Source: JBOFGK01 sp051649085
GTDB taxonomy: Bacteria > Bacillota_I > Bacilli_A > UBA3375
Direction of reading: 5' to 3'
Assembly: GCA_051649085.1 (NCBI GenBank)
Contig: JBOFGK010000003.1
Span: 1 to 64,000, forward strand
DNA length: 64,000 bases
In this document: positions 34,646 through 42,808 of the stretch, piece by piece
Layout: each line of letters starts with the position of its first letter
Position numbering within the stretch: the stretch's first letter is position 1
Program-made: the position numbers and the translations under genes
The notes under the pieces: generated by a model
What the model was told of the DNA's origin: nothing
Seen by the model: the letters and a program-made list of their open reading frames with translations, nothing else
Database searches by the model: none

Positions 34646-35992
34646 TTAATTTTTTTTGATTGCTTTTCTTGACAAAATAAGTAACACACTTGCAACTACA
34701 AGTAAGAAGCCTAGAACAATATATGTTCCTCCAAATTTAACAAGATTTCCTAAAATAATTCCTACCACTCCAAAATCAGCATCACTGAAAGTTGATCCTT
34801 CAAAGCCAAAACCACCTAGAACTGGTAATAGGAATACAGGTAAGAACGAAATCAGCACACCGTTTGAGAATGCTCCAACAATTGCCCCGCGTTTTCCACC
34901 AGTTGCGTTTCCAAAAATTCCAGCAGCCGCTCCGGTGAAAAAGTGTGGAACTACACCTGGAATAATAATTGTCCACTGTAAGAATCCAAGGACAAGCATT
35001 GAAATAAGTCCTCCAATAAACGAACATATAAAACCAATTATTACTGCATTTGGAGCGGTCGGAAAGATCACTGGTACATCTAATGCTGGAATTGCATTTG
35101 GAACTAGTTTTTCTGATATTCCTTTAAAAGCTGGAACAATTTCTGCAAGCATCATTCTAACACCTGTTTGGATTACAATAAACCCTGCCGAGAATGTAAG
35201 TGCCTTAATAAATGAATACACTAAGAAGTTTTGTCCATCAGATAATTCAGTTTGGATATAGTCAGCTCCTGCAAACAAAGCAACAATTAAATATAACACG
35301 ACCATTGTAATTGAGATTGCGACTGTTGAATCGCGTAGAAACGAAACATTTTTCGGAACTTTTATCTCTTCAGTTGATTGTCCTTTTTTCCCAAAGAGTT
35401 TACCAATTGTTCCGGATAGTGCATAACCCATTCCCGAAAAATGCCCCATTGCTATTGAGTCATTTCCAGTGATTTTACGCATGAACGGTTGACAAAGAGC
35501 CGGTGTAATAACCATTAATAGACCAAGTGTTAATCCACCATTCACATATAACATTACCCCACTTTGACCACTTTCGATCAAAATTACAGAAATCATACAA
35601 GCCATAAATAACGTATGGTGTCCTGTTAGAAAAATGTATTTATATTTTGTAATGCGAGCAAGGAGTATATTGAAAATCATCCCTAGTGTCATTATAAATG
35701 CTGTTGCCTGTCCATAATCTTTTAACCCAATTGCTACAATTGCCTCATTGTTTGGAATAACTCCTTTCAAGCCAAAACCTGCCTCAATCATTTTTCCAAA
35801 AGGATCTAACGCATCAACAATGATTCCAGCCGCTGCTCCAACTACTAAAAATCCAACAATTGCTTTTAAAGTTGGTGCAACTATATCACTAAAATTTTTC
35901 TTTTGTAATAATAATCCAACAAATACAACTATTCCAATTAAAATTGACGGTTGCGAAGCAAAATCAATCCATCCACTCAAAAAATTACTCAT
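34646..35992 (-). CDS. ulaA: PTS ascorbate-type transporter EIIC (UlaA/SgaT)
   Basis: 448-residue membrane permease of the ascorbate/galactitol PTS family, with about eleven hydrophobic segments, the family sequence TGHHTLFMA near residue 122 and Gly-rich reentrant loops (GFGFEGSTFSD). It brings in sugar acids while phosphorylating them through the adjacent EIIB. It overlaps the EIIB gene by eight bases. The substrate is unproven; ascorbate or a related compound is typical, but the catabolic enzymes are not in the window. Confidence 0.85.
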   Translation of the reverse strand: MSNFLSGWIDFASQPSILIGIVVFVGLLLQKKNFSDIVAPTLKAIVGFLVVGAAAGIIVDALDPFGKMIEAGFGLKGVIPNNEAIVAIGLKDYGQATAFIMTLGMIFNILLARITKYKYIFLTGHHTLFMACMISVILIESGQSGVMLYVNGGLTLGLLMVITPALCQPFMRKITGNDSIAMGHFSGMGYALSGTIGKLFGKKGQSTEEIKVPKNVSFLRDSTVAISITMVVLYLIVALFAGADYIQTELSDGQNFLVYSFIKALTFSAGFIVIQTGVRMMLAEIVPAFKGISEKLVPNAIPALDVPVIFPTAPNAVIIGFICSFIGGLISMLVLGFLQWTIIIPGVVPHFFTGAAAGIFGNATGGKRGAIVGAFSNGVLISFLPVFLLPVLGGFGFEGSTFSDADFGVVGIILGNLVKFGGTYIVLGFLLVVASVLLILSRKAIKKN

Positions 35993-36266
35993 TTGTTTCC
36001 TTAATTACTTCCAATAATTTTTGCTCAAGTTCTACTTTATCCATAATATTATTCAAAATAATTGTCTTTCCAAAAGTTTCAACTGTACTTGCTAAATCTA
36101 AACCGCAAACATAAAGTGTATTTTCTTCACGTGGACAATCAGTAACTGAAGTATGAGTAACTTCAATTTCACTAATCCCATTCGCCGATAAAACATCTTT
36201 GATATTTAATTCAATCATAAAACTTGATCCTAAACCAGATCCACACACTGCAATAATTTTATTCAT
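35985..36266 (-). CDS. ulaB: PTS ascorbate-type EIIB
   Basis: 93 residues with the phospho-Cys loop CGSGLGSS starting at Cys8, characteristic of the lactose/ascorbate EIIB fold. It carries phosphate from EIIA to the sugar in the UlaA channel. It sits between the regulator/EIIA gene and EIIC with overlaps of eight bases on both sides. Confidence 0.88.
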   Translation of the reverse strand: MNKIIAVCGSGLGSSFMIELNIKDVLSANGISEIEVTHTSVTDCPREENTLYVCGLDLASTVETFGKTIILNNIMDKVELEQKLLEVIKETNE

Positions 36267-37800
36267 TTGTTCCTCCTAAATATTTTAATATTTCATTTTC
36301 ATTTTCCATTTTCAATAAACGTTTTACAAAGTCACTATCTTTAAGTAAATTAAATAACTCACTTAGTGCATTTAGATGTTCTTCCGAATTCACACTCGCA
36401 ATACACATTATCACATTCACGGGTTTTTCACCTGGAAAAATAACTTCTTCTTCTAAAATTAATAATGAAATTGAAGTTTCATTTACTAAATCTATTCGAT
36501 TAGCATGGGGCATTGCAAAACCATCAACTAGTACCACATATGAGCCATATTCTTTAATTACATCAATCATTGCTTGGACATATGGTTCTTTAATTTTGGC
36601 TTGTTTAACTAACGGAGACGCACATAATTTAATTGCACTTTCCCAATTTTCTACTTTCTTCTCCTTCGTTATTACTTCAATATTAAGTAATTCTTTAAGC
36701 ATTGGTCTCCTAACTATTGTTGCATTTAAAAATACATTGATAAATCTTCTTTTGAATTTCGAAAAGCTAATTGACGAGTTTAACATATCTTCAATCGAAT
36801 TATACATCCTTAATGCATCGTATTCAATCGAACTATTTAACTTTAATATTTTGCTAAGTTTTTCGAGGTTATTTTCAGTCAAAAAATTTTGAACATAAAT
36901 GACTTTAGTGCCGTGTTTCTCATTTGTAAAACTCAATCGATTTGTAATTATAATATCGGCACTTTGATTTTCTAGCGGTTGCACAAATTCAAAATTTTCA
37001 AACAAATCTGTTAATTGTAATTTTACAGCTAGCGTTGTAAACTCGCTGTCATCCCACACTAACATCACCTTTTTTTTAAGCTTTGGTTCTTCACTCAAAA
37101 TAATTAATGTAATATAAGTATTTTCTAACTCGTTAGTAAATAAATTGAACTCAGTGAAAATTTTATTCAGCAATAAATCAAAAATCGCAAATTGTTGTTC
37201 ATATTTGACAACTAGCGGTTTTATACTTTCATCGGTTTCTAAAATGTTGTATGTGTATGAACCAATATTTGACCCTAAATATCGTCGAAGCATTTCTTTG
37301 GTTGACTTTGTCAGTTCAATGTCAAGTAACTGCTTAAGATTACTTGTCAATTCAGAAATTAATTTTACAACTTTTTGATTGTTTGGTTGAATGCACGAAC
37401 CAAAATTTTTATTTATTTGAATGAACTGATCATCTCCTTGGCACTGAGTCGTGCCCATGATTGACACCTTAAAGTCGCTTCGTAATGTTCTTAACACAGC
37501 TTGAACAATTTGTTCACGTTCTTCTTCGGTTACATTTCTTGCACTTACTATTAAATATTTATAAACTTGATTTACATAACATTGGACTTCTAAATATGTT
37601 AAACTTTGATTCTTCTTTTGAAATTCATTTTCAAGTGTTATTCGTGCATTTGCAATGTCTTTATACAATGTTTTTCGTGAACGGCCAAAAACGATTTCAA
37701 GTCGTTCAAATTCAAACTCATTATATAGCACAAATGCTTCAATATATCTTGTTCTTTGACGTGGGTCAATTCTACTCATTAGTTTTTCATAATCTATCAT
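36259..37800 (-). CDS. PRD-type regulator with C-terminal EIIA domain
   Basis: 513-residue transcription regulator of the BglG/MtlR/UlaR-like class. An N-terminal helix-turn-helix (residues about 5-55, GRSRKTLYKDIANA) precedes a PRD-like helical region (about 60-290), an EIIB-like domain with no Cys loop evident, and a C-terminal PTS EIIA-2 domain holding the phospho-His motif MPHANR near residue 430. It likely senses PTS phosphorylation and controls the adjacent ula genes, and may supply EIIA activity, as no separate EIIA is present. The start at 37800 follows GGGAGTG; the upstream GTG lacks a site. Confidence 0.82.
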   Translation of the reverse strand: MIDYEKLMSRIDPRQRTRYIEAFVLYNEFEFERLEIVFGRSRKTLYKDIANARITLENEFQKKNQSLTYLEVQCYVNQVYKYLIVSARNVTEEEREQIVQAVLRTLRSDFKVSIMGTTQCQGDDQFIQINKNFGSCIQPNNQKVVKLISELTSNLKQLLDIELTKSTKEMLRRYLGSNIGSYTYNILETDESIKPLVVKYEQQFAIFDLLLNKIFTEFNLFTNELENTYITLIILSEEPKLKKKVMLVWDDSEFTTLAVKLQLTDLFENFEFVQPLENQSADIIITNRLSFTNEKHGTKVIYVQNFLTENNLEKLSKILKLNSSIEYDALRMYNSIEDMLNSSISFSKFKRRFINVFLNATIVRRPMLKELLNIEVITKEKKVENWESAIKLCASPLVKQAKIKEPYVQAMIDVIKEYGSYVVLVDGFAMPHANRIDLVNETSISLLILEEEVIFPGEKPVNVIMCIASVNSEEHLNALSELFNLLKDSDFVKRLLKMENENEILKYLGGTNE

Positions 37801-37884
37801 TTTCACTCCCACAACTATATTCTAGCAAAATATTCAATTTGACTTGTCTCATTTTTTTTTGTTTTTTACTTGTTTTGAGAAAAA

Positions 37885-37916
37885 AGAAACAGTTTTGTAT
37901 TAACAAAACTGTTTCT
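37885..37916 (-). terminator. Terminator after flavodoxin-like gene
   Basis: Thirteen-base perfect stem AGAAACAGTTTTG/CAAAACTGTTTCT with a six-base loop and a T-run on the minus strand. Confidence 0.85.
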
Positions 37917-37928
37917 AATCAAATTTAT

Positions 37929-38375
37929 TTATTTTATTTTTTCAAGTTCTTGAAATTTAATATCATCATAGCTTTTGTATTTTCCAAAAACACGACAAAT
38001 TATTTTATCAGTGAAACTGATCGTTCCAACGTTAAGGGCACTCCCTGCCCAAACAATTGTTTCCGCTTTTTTTACTAATTCTTGACCAAATAGTTTTGGT
38101 AAATAATTATCTGGATCATCATTTTCACTGCAAAAAACAAGTTGAATATTTTTCCTGATAAGTAATTGTTCGTATTTTTGAATAAACTTTTTAGCCGTAC
38201 TTGTTGGCTTACTAAAATAAACACTGAATATTAAAATGACATCATGGTATTCATTTATTAGATAAGCATCACATTCTTTTATTGTTTTGATGTCTGCATC
38301 AATATTTTTAGAAATGTAATCCGCAACTAGATAATTAGTTCGATACTTTCCTTCTCTTATTATTAATTTTTTCAT
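37929..38375 (-). CDS. Flavodoxin-domain protein
   Basis: 148 residues. An N-terminal strand and phosphate-loop-like turn (REGKYRTNYLVADYI), IFSVYFSKPTSTAKKF resembling the second FMN loop, and a strand with LVFCSEND give the flavodoxin pattern of the HemG-like or 'flavodoxin domain' family. It may transfer electrons in an unknown pathway. The start at 38375 follows TTAGGAG. It stands alone between a terminator and the spx gene. Confidence 0.7.
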   Translation of the reverse strand: MKKLIIREGKYRTNYLVADYISKNIDADIKTIKECDAYLINEYHDVILIFSVYFSKPTSTAKKFIQKYEQLLIRKNIQLVFCSENDDPDNYLPKLFGQELVKKAETIVWAGSALNVGTISFTDKIICRVFGKYKSYDDIKFQELEKIK

Positions 38376-38478
38376 TTTTACTCCTAAACGCCTGTTTTCA
38401 GTTTGAATTTTTTGGATCCCCCTCAAAAAATAATTTTTCGACATAAGTAACTATGCAATACCCAACTTATTTTGTCAC

Positions 38479-38829
38479 TTACAGTAAATCTTCCATATCG
38501 TTTTTATTATATCCAACAACAACTGTACTTGTCACATCATCAACAATTATCGGTCGTTTAAGCATTGATGGATTTGCAATTATAAAATGAATCAAATCTT
38601 TGATTTTCATTTGTGCAATTTGTCCAGCGTAACGTTCATATATTTTAGAACGTTCTGAGACGATATCTTCAAAGCCATTTTCTGTAAATTTTAGCATGTA
38701 TTTTACTTCTTCAACTGTTAAATCTTTAGAAAAAAAATTAAATTCTTCATATGCAAAACCATGTTCTTCTAGCCATGATGTTGCTTTCTTACACGATGTA
38801 CAGTTATAACTTGTATATACTTTTAACAT
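38479..38829 (-). CDS. spx: Spx/ArsC-family redox regulator
   Basis: 116 residues with the redox switch CTSC at Cys10 and Cys13 exactly as in Spx, an ArsC-type fold, and RPIIVDD in the C-terminal half. Spx binds the alpha subunit C-terminal domain of RNA polymerase and reprograms transcription under thiol stress. ATG at 38829 follows AAGGAG. It is divergent from trpS; the shared 90-base gap contains a 16-base palindrome. Confidence 0.82.
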   Translation of the reverse strand: MLKVYTSYNCTSCKKATSWLEEHGFAYEEFNFFSKDLTVEEVKYMLKFTENGFEDIVSERSKIYERYAGQIAQMKIKDLIHFIIANPSMLKRPIIVDDVTSTVVVGYNKNDMEDLL

Positions 38830-38871
38830 TTTAATGCTCCTTTTCTTCAAAAACTAAGCTATTGCATTAAT

Positions 38872-38887
38872 TATATGATATCATATA
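38872..38887. promoter_or_regulatory. Palindrome between spx and trpS
   Basis: Perfect 16-base palindrome TATATGATATCATATA, overlapped by possible TTGCAT / ATATAT promoter elements reading towards trpS. It could be an operator, but A/T palindromes also arise by chance in such DNA. Confidence 0.3.
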
Positions 38888-38919
38888 TATGATATAAAAT
38901 GAAATTTTTTAGGAGAAAT

Positions 38920-39906
38920 ATGATTACTTTTTCAGGAATACAACCTACAGGCAAGATAACACTTGGTAACTATTTGGGGGCACTTAGAAATTATCAATTC
39001 GTTGATGAAAAGGACCAAAACTATTTTTGCATTGTCGACTTACATGCACTTACTACTTTAGAAAATCCAACTGAACTTCGTGAAAATACTAAAGTTATTG
39101 CCGCTTGGTATATTGCGTTAGGTTTGCATGAAAAAGCAACAATTTTTGTTCAATCACATGTGCCTGGTCATTCACAACTACAATGGGTTTTACAAAATGT
39201 TGCCCGCATCGGTGAATTAAATCGAATGACTCAATATAAAGATAAAGCTCAGAAGAAGATTGATGCAAATTCTGGTTTATTTTCCTATCCTGTATTAATG
39301 GCTGCTGATATTTTACTTTATGATACAAACAATGTTCCTGTTGGAGCTGATCAAAAACAACATATCGAATTGACGCGTGATATTGCAGAACGTTTCAATA
39401 AGACATATGGGGATACATTTGTCATACCTGAACCGCAAATTAATCAAGTTGGAGCAAAAATCTTATCACTTACAGATCCAACTAAAAAAATGTCTAAATC
39501 TGATGAAAATCCAAATTCATATATTACACTTTTAGATACTGAAAAAGAAATTACTAAAAAAATTAAATCAGCAACAACAGATAGTGTTGGTGTTATTAAT
39601 TATGATCCTGAAAATCAGCCTGGTGTAAGTAACTTATTAGTCATTCATGCACTTTGTACAAATCAAACAATTGAAGAAATAATGCCGACTTTTACTGATA
39701 AAGGTTATGGATTTTTAAAGCAAACTGTCATAGAAAGTTTACTATCAGCCATTATTCCAATCCAGACAAAGTTTTACGAAGTATTAGCAGATGAAGATTT
39801 TATTAATGAAATTTTAGCCAAAGGTGCTGCTACTGCAAATATGCATGCAACTAAAAAGCTTCGTGAAGTATATAGAAATGTAGGTGTTTATTTTGAAGAA
39901 ATTTAA
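38920..39906 (+). CDS. trpS: Tryptophanyl-tRNA synthetase
   Basis: 328-residue class I synthetase charging tRNA-Trp. The HIGH-like block reads TGKITLGNYLGA near residues 10-21, and KMSKS near residue 189. Length matches bacterial enzymes (about 330). ATG at 38920 follows GGAG; the longer upstream frame is not needed. No T-box or Trp leader was recognised in the short upstream gap. Confidence 0.95.
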   Translation: MITFSGIQPTGKITLGNYLGALRNYQFVDEKDQNYFCIVDLHALTTLENPTELRENTKVIAAWYIALGLHEKATIFVQSHVPGHSQLQWVLQNVARIGELNRMTQYKDKAQKKIDANSGLFSYPVLMAADILLYDTNNVPVGADQKQHIELTRDIAERFNKTYGDTFVIPEPQINQVGAKILSLTDPTKKMSKSDENPNSYITLLDTEKEITKKIKSATTDSVGVINYDPENQPGVSNLLVIHALCTNQTIEEIMPTFTDKGYGFLKQTVIESLLSAIIPIQTKFYEVLADEDFINEILAKGAATANMHATKKLREVYRNVGVYFEEI

Positions 39907-40681
39907 GCTGAATTTAACTATTCAAAATAGAATTTTAATTACAAGTTCAATACTAATTCTCTTCTTTGCTTCAGTAGTTTACACTTTACAAGCTTGGGAT
40001 GTCGATAATATATTTTCGATCATCGGCACAATTTTACTAGTTATCATCTTATCAGTTAATAATATAGAACGTTTGTATCCAAACAAACTAACAAAACATT
40101 TCATTGGATATTTACACTTCTATGGAATTATTAGTTTCATTTTACTAATTCCACACACAGCAATTACTGGAACAGTTACAAGACAAATAATGAATTTTGA
40201 AGTAAGTTTTTCTACTGCATATTTAACAATACCAGCACTGGCTTTTGCTGTTTTACTAATTATGACTTTGACTTCAATTCAGGGGTATCAACCTAGATGG
40301 TGGAAAAAGTTTCATCGTATCATTTGGTTAGTTATTCCTTTAACTGCATATCATTTGTACTTAATTGACTATAATTTACTTGCAAGTTTATTTCTTTTTC
40401 CAGCACTTACAGCATTCATTGGATACTTTAAGCTTAAAACTAAGGTTTTCAAACAACAAATTGTGATGCTTGCAATAAGTAGTACTATTACACTATTAGG
40501 AATTTTCTTTCCAAATTTTATTTTACTTCTAATTAAATTATCTGTAATTTTAATTCCAATATTGATTTTAGGGTATTCAATCCTACAACAAGAAAATGCT
40601 GAAATTAAAAAAACATTACTCAAATATTTAATTATTTTTAGTATCGCAATTTCTTTTATTGTTGTCCCTTTCTTGATTTAG
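39893..40681 (+). CDS. Ferric-reductase-like transmembrane protein
   Basis: 262 residues from the TTG at 39893 (a GTG at 39884 is also possible), overlapping the end of trpS. Seven or more helices are seen; the pattern of His residues (LHFYGIISFILLIPHTA and KKFHRIIWL...YHLYLI) matches the heme-ligating core of ferric-reductase/FRE-like membrane domains, a family with MsrQ-type haem b proteins. It lacks any FAD/NAD domain, so it would need a partner. The gene ends directly at the first 42-base repeat. Confidence 0.65.
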   Translation: MKKFKLNLTIQNRILITSSILILFFASVVYTLQAWDVDNIFSIIGTILLVIILSVNNIERLYPNKLTKHFIGYLHFYGIISFILLIPHTAITGTVTRQIMNFEVSFSTAYLTIPALAFAVLLIMTLTSIQGYQPRWWKKFHRIIWLVIPLTAYHLYLIDYNLLASLFLFPALTAFIGYFKLKTKVFKQQIVMLAISSTITLLGIFFPNFILLLIKLSVILIPILILGYSILQQENAEIKKTLLKYLIIFSIAISFIVVPFLI

Positions 40682-40723
40682 AAGGCAACTTTTGAATCTA
40701 TACATATATAAAGAATGTCTAAA
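40682..40723. repeat. 42-base direct repeat, left copy
   Basis: Perfect match to 42706-42747. It lies one base beyond the stop of the 39893 gene, and its right end forms the left arm of a terminator hairpin. The two copies bracket the RloA/RloB-like pair exactly. Confidence 0.85.
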
Positions 40724-40743
40724 TGAATTTTAGGCATTTTTTA
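40711..40743 (+). terminator. Terminator after ferric-reductase-like gene
   Basis: AATGTCTAAA and TTTAGGCATT form a ten-base stem with one G-U pair, five-base loop and a T-run. The left arm belongs to the direct repeat. Confidence 0.65.
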
Positions 40744-40822
40744 AATGTAAAATTGAAATCTGTCTAATTGTATGCTTAATTTTAAGTGATAAGGTACTAT
40801 TATGGATATTTTATCCAAATCA

Positions 40823-40851
40823 TTGATTTCTTATAGAATATATGCTATACT
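40823..40851 (+). promoter_or_regulatory. Promoter of rloA-like gene
   Basis: TTGATT (40823-40828), 17 bases, TATACT (40846-40851) preceded by TGC, an extended -10. The cassette therefore brings its own promoter. Confidence 0.65.
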
Positions 40852-40873
40852 AAACTTGTAATTAGGAGGATTA

Positions 40874-42007
40874 ATGATTAAAAAAATATCTTTTGAAAAT
40901 ATCTTAACTTTTAAAGAAAAACAATTTATCGAATTTAATCTTAAAGAACCAATTAATGTAATATACGGAAAAAATGCTGCAGGAAAAACAAATTTTCTAA
41001 CAGTCTTACGCCTGTTGCAAAAAGCAATAACAGTAGGTGTAAATGCAAAAACAGCAAATAATTTAGGCTGCAAATTTTCTGATTCTAGTATAATTTTTAT
41101 CGAGGTGCTATTAGAAATAAACGCCAATGAAATTAACTATGGTTTTGAATTTTGTACTGAAGAAGAAAAGTATTTAAATGAAATTTTAATTATTGACAAT
41201 CAATTAATTTTTGAGAGTACTGCTAGTACAATCCATAGTGACGTACTTACAACTGAACAAGTATCTATTTTGAAAAATTACGATTTTTCAAATCAGGGCG
41301 TAATGAAATTTATTACCGATTTGAATACGGAAGATTTACATATAAGAAAAGTGCTTGAACTAAAGCAATATTTTCAACTTGAATTAAAAAAGCAAGAACA
41401 TTTTAAATATCTACTAAATAATCCAAAGCTATTAGAAGAAGTAATTGGCGAAATGAAGAAAATAGACGTTGATGTTGATGATATTATAATTAGAGATAAT
41501 TCAAATTCTATGCTTGAAATTCAAAAAGAAATAACAGAACAAGGAAATATTCCAAACGAAGTAATTGAAAAAATCATTTCAGACAACATCTATCAAATAT
41601 ATTTTGTACATGAAGGAATTGAAATAGAACTTGGAATGGAATCAACTGGAACACGACAATATTTTGAGATGGTTGTTAGTACAATCGTAGGACAAGCTCA
41701 ACACGGTGAATACATCCACGATTACGATGAGATCGAAAAGCATTTTCACGATGAACTTTTAAAGAGCTTTTTTGAGTTTTTCAAAGAAAAAATCAAAGGT
41801 CAATTAATTTGCACGACTCATAACCAAATGATTTTAGATGAAAAATTAATTGGCAAAGAGAATATTCTATTTGTTGACAAAAACAAAAACTCTTCGGAAA
41901 TATACCGTCTTTCAAGTTTTGAGGGAATTCGAGGAGATAATCGCCATAATTGGAAAAAATTGTATAATGATGATCGCTTTGGAGCATTTCCACAAATAAC
42001 TAGATAG
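40874..42007 (+). CDS. RloA-like AAA/ABC-class ATPase (defence cassette)
   Basis: 377-residue ATPase of the overcoming-lysogenisation/AAA_15/AAA_21 type. Walker A is GKNAAGKTN (32-40), an ABC-like signature STGTRQY is near residue 258, a degenerate Walker B with DEIEKHFHDEL near 285-295 follows, and the switch is TTHN near 315. This shape is typical of RloA and of ATPases paired with Toprim nucleases in phage defence (AriA of PARIS and Old-like systems). AGGAGG precedes the ATG. Arg is written mainly as AGA and Ile often as ATA, unlike the core genes around it. The next gene is the RloB-like partner. Confidence 0.78.
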   Translation: MIKKISFENILTFKEKQFIEFNLKEPINVIYGKNAAGKTNFLTVLRLLQKAITVGVNAKTANNLGCKFSDSSIIFIEVLLEINANEINYGFEFCTEEEKYLNEILIIDNQLIFESTASTIHSDVLTTEQVSILKNYDFSNQGVMKFITDLNTEDLHIRKVLELKQYFQLELKKQEHFKYLLNNPKLLEEVIGEMKKIDVDVDDIIIRDNSNSMLEIQKEITEQGNIPNEVIEKIISDNIYQIYFVHEGIEIELGMESTGTRQYFEMVVSTIVGQAQHGEYIHDYDEIEKHFHDELLKSFFEFFKEKIKGQLICTTHNQMILDEKLIGKENILFVDKNKNSSEIYRLSSFEGIRGDNRHNWKKLYNDDRFGAFPQITR

Positions 42008-42014
42008 GGGGAGA

Positions 42015-42689
42015 ATGGGGTTTGGAATTAAAAATGAATCAGAGAAAAAGCGTCCCGTAAAGAAAAAAGTTTTACTAATATATGAAGGGAAAAATACAGA
42101 AGCTACTTACTTCAAAGAACTTAAAAAACAAGTAAATTCAATAAAGTTAATTTTATGTGGAGATAGCGCGATAACCACAGCTGAAAACTTAGAGCAAATG
42201 ATTAACAAGGTATGTGAAGAAGAAAAATACTATATTTTTCAAGGAGATGAAAAATGCTATGTTTTTGATCTTGATGTTGCCCATAAAAAGCCTGGTGTAA
42301 GAAAATATATTGTTGATGCCGTAAGCACAAATAATTTTAAAGTTTTTTATACATACCCGTCTTTTGAGTATTGGATACTATTAAGCTTTATTCCAACTTC
42401 AAGAATAGATAGTACCATTACTTTAGACATAGATGCAATAAAAACAATGTTGGAAAATGAATTTCATTTTAAATTTAAAGCTAATAAAGATATTCCAGAT
42501 TGTAGAACTTCAGAACTAGTCCAAAAAAGAATATATGCAATGCATAATTCAAAGCAGATCGCTGCTAATTTACCATACAATTTGACAAGTGAGCCAAATA
42601 TAGTAAAATTTGATGAGATTTGTAATAATACAACAAATAAATCCAATTTACACGAATTAATGCACTTAGTTGATAATTTTGCTAAGTAA
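42015..42689 (+). CDS. RloB-like Toprim-type nuclease (defence cassette)
   Basis: 224 residues. The RloB signature begins with a basic tail, then LLIYEGKNTEATYF (residues about 20-33, Glu24 and Glu29) followed by FDLDV near residue 90 and YPSFEYWIL near 114-122. These are conserved acidic residues of the Toprim-like fold. RloB is normally found beside RloA, sometimes inside restriction-modification islands. The ATG starts eight bases after the rloA stop, and GGGGGAG sits close upstream. No restriction genes accompany it here. Confidence 0.78.
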   Translation: MGFGIKNESEKKRPVKKKVLLIYEGKNTEATYFKELKKQVNSIKLILCGDSAITTAENLEQMINKVCEEEKYYIFQGDEKCYVFDLDVAHKKPGVRKYIVDAVSTNNFKVFYTYPSFEYWILLSFIPTSRIDSTITLDIDAIKTMLENEFHFKFKANKDIPDCRTSELVQKRIYAMHNSKQIAANLPYNLTSEPNIVKFDEICNNTTNKSNLHELMHLVDNFAK

Positions 42690-42705
42690 TATTATTCATT
42701 ATATT

Positions 42706-42747
42706 AAGGCAACTTTTGAATCTATACATATATAAAGAATGTCTAAA
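42706..42747. repeat. 42-base direct repeat, right copy
   Basis: Identical to 40682-40723. Just as at the left, its right end supplies the left arm of a terminator. Confidence 0.85.
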
Positions 42748-42774
42748 ACTTTCGTTAGACATTCTTTTTCTTTA
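42735..42774 (+). terminator. Terminator after rloAB
   Basis: Perfect stem AGAATGTCTAA / TTAGACATTCT around an AACTTTCG-type loop, followed by T. This stem is stronger than the left copy, where one G-U pair replaces a G-C type pair. Confidence 0.75.
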
Positions 42775-42808
42775 TAATTATTGTCAAAATCTATCTTTAA
42801 ATAAAATT

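Noticed and set aside
34656..35261. 201-codon plus-strand frame
   Set aside because: Antisense to the ulaA gene; its Pro/Ile/Lys-rich composition is typical of a shadow frame.
37485..38078. 197-codon plus-strand frame spanning the regulator start
   Set aside because: Crosses the end of one gene, a strong terminator and a second gene on the other strand, with no ribosome site.
38851..38919. T-box or tryptophan leader before trpS
   Set aside because: The gap is only about 90 bases and contains no specifier stem, antiterminator or T-box sequence.
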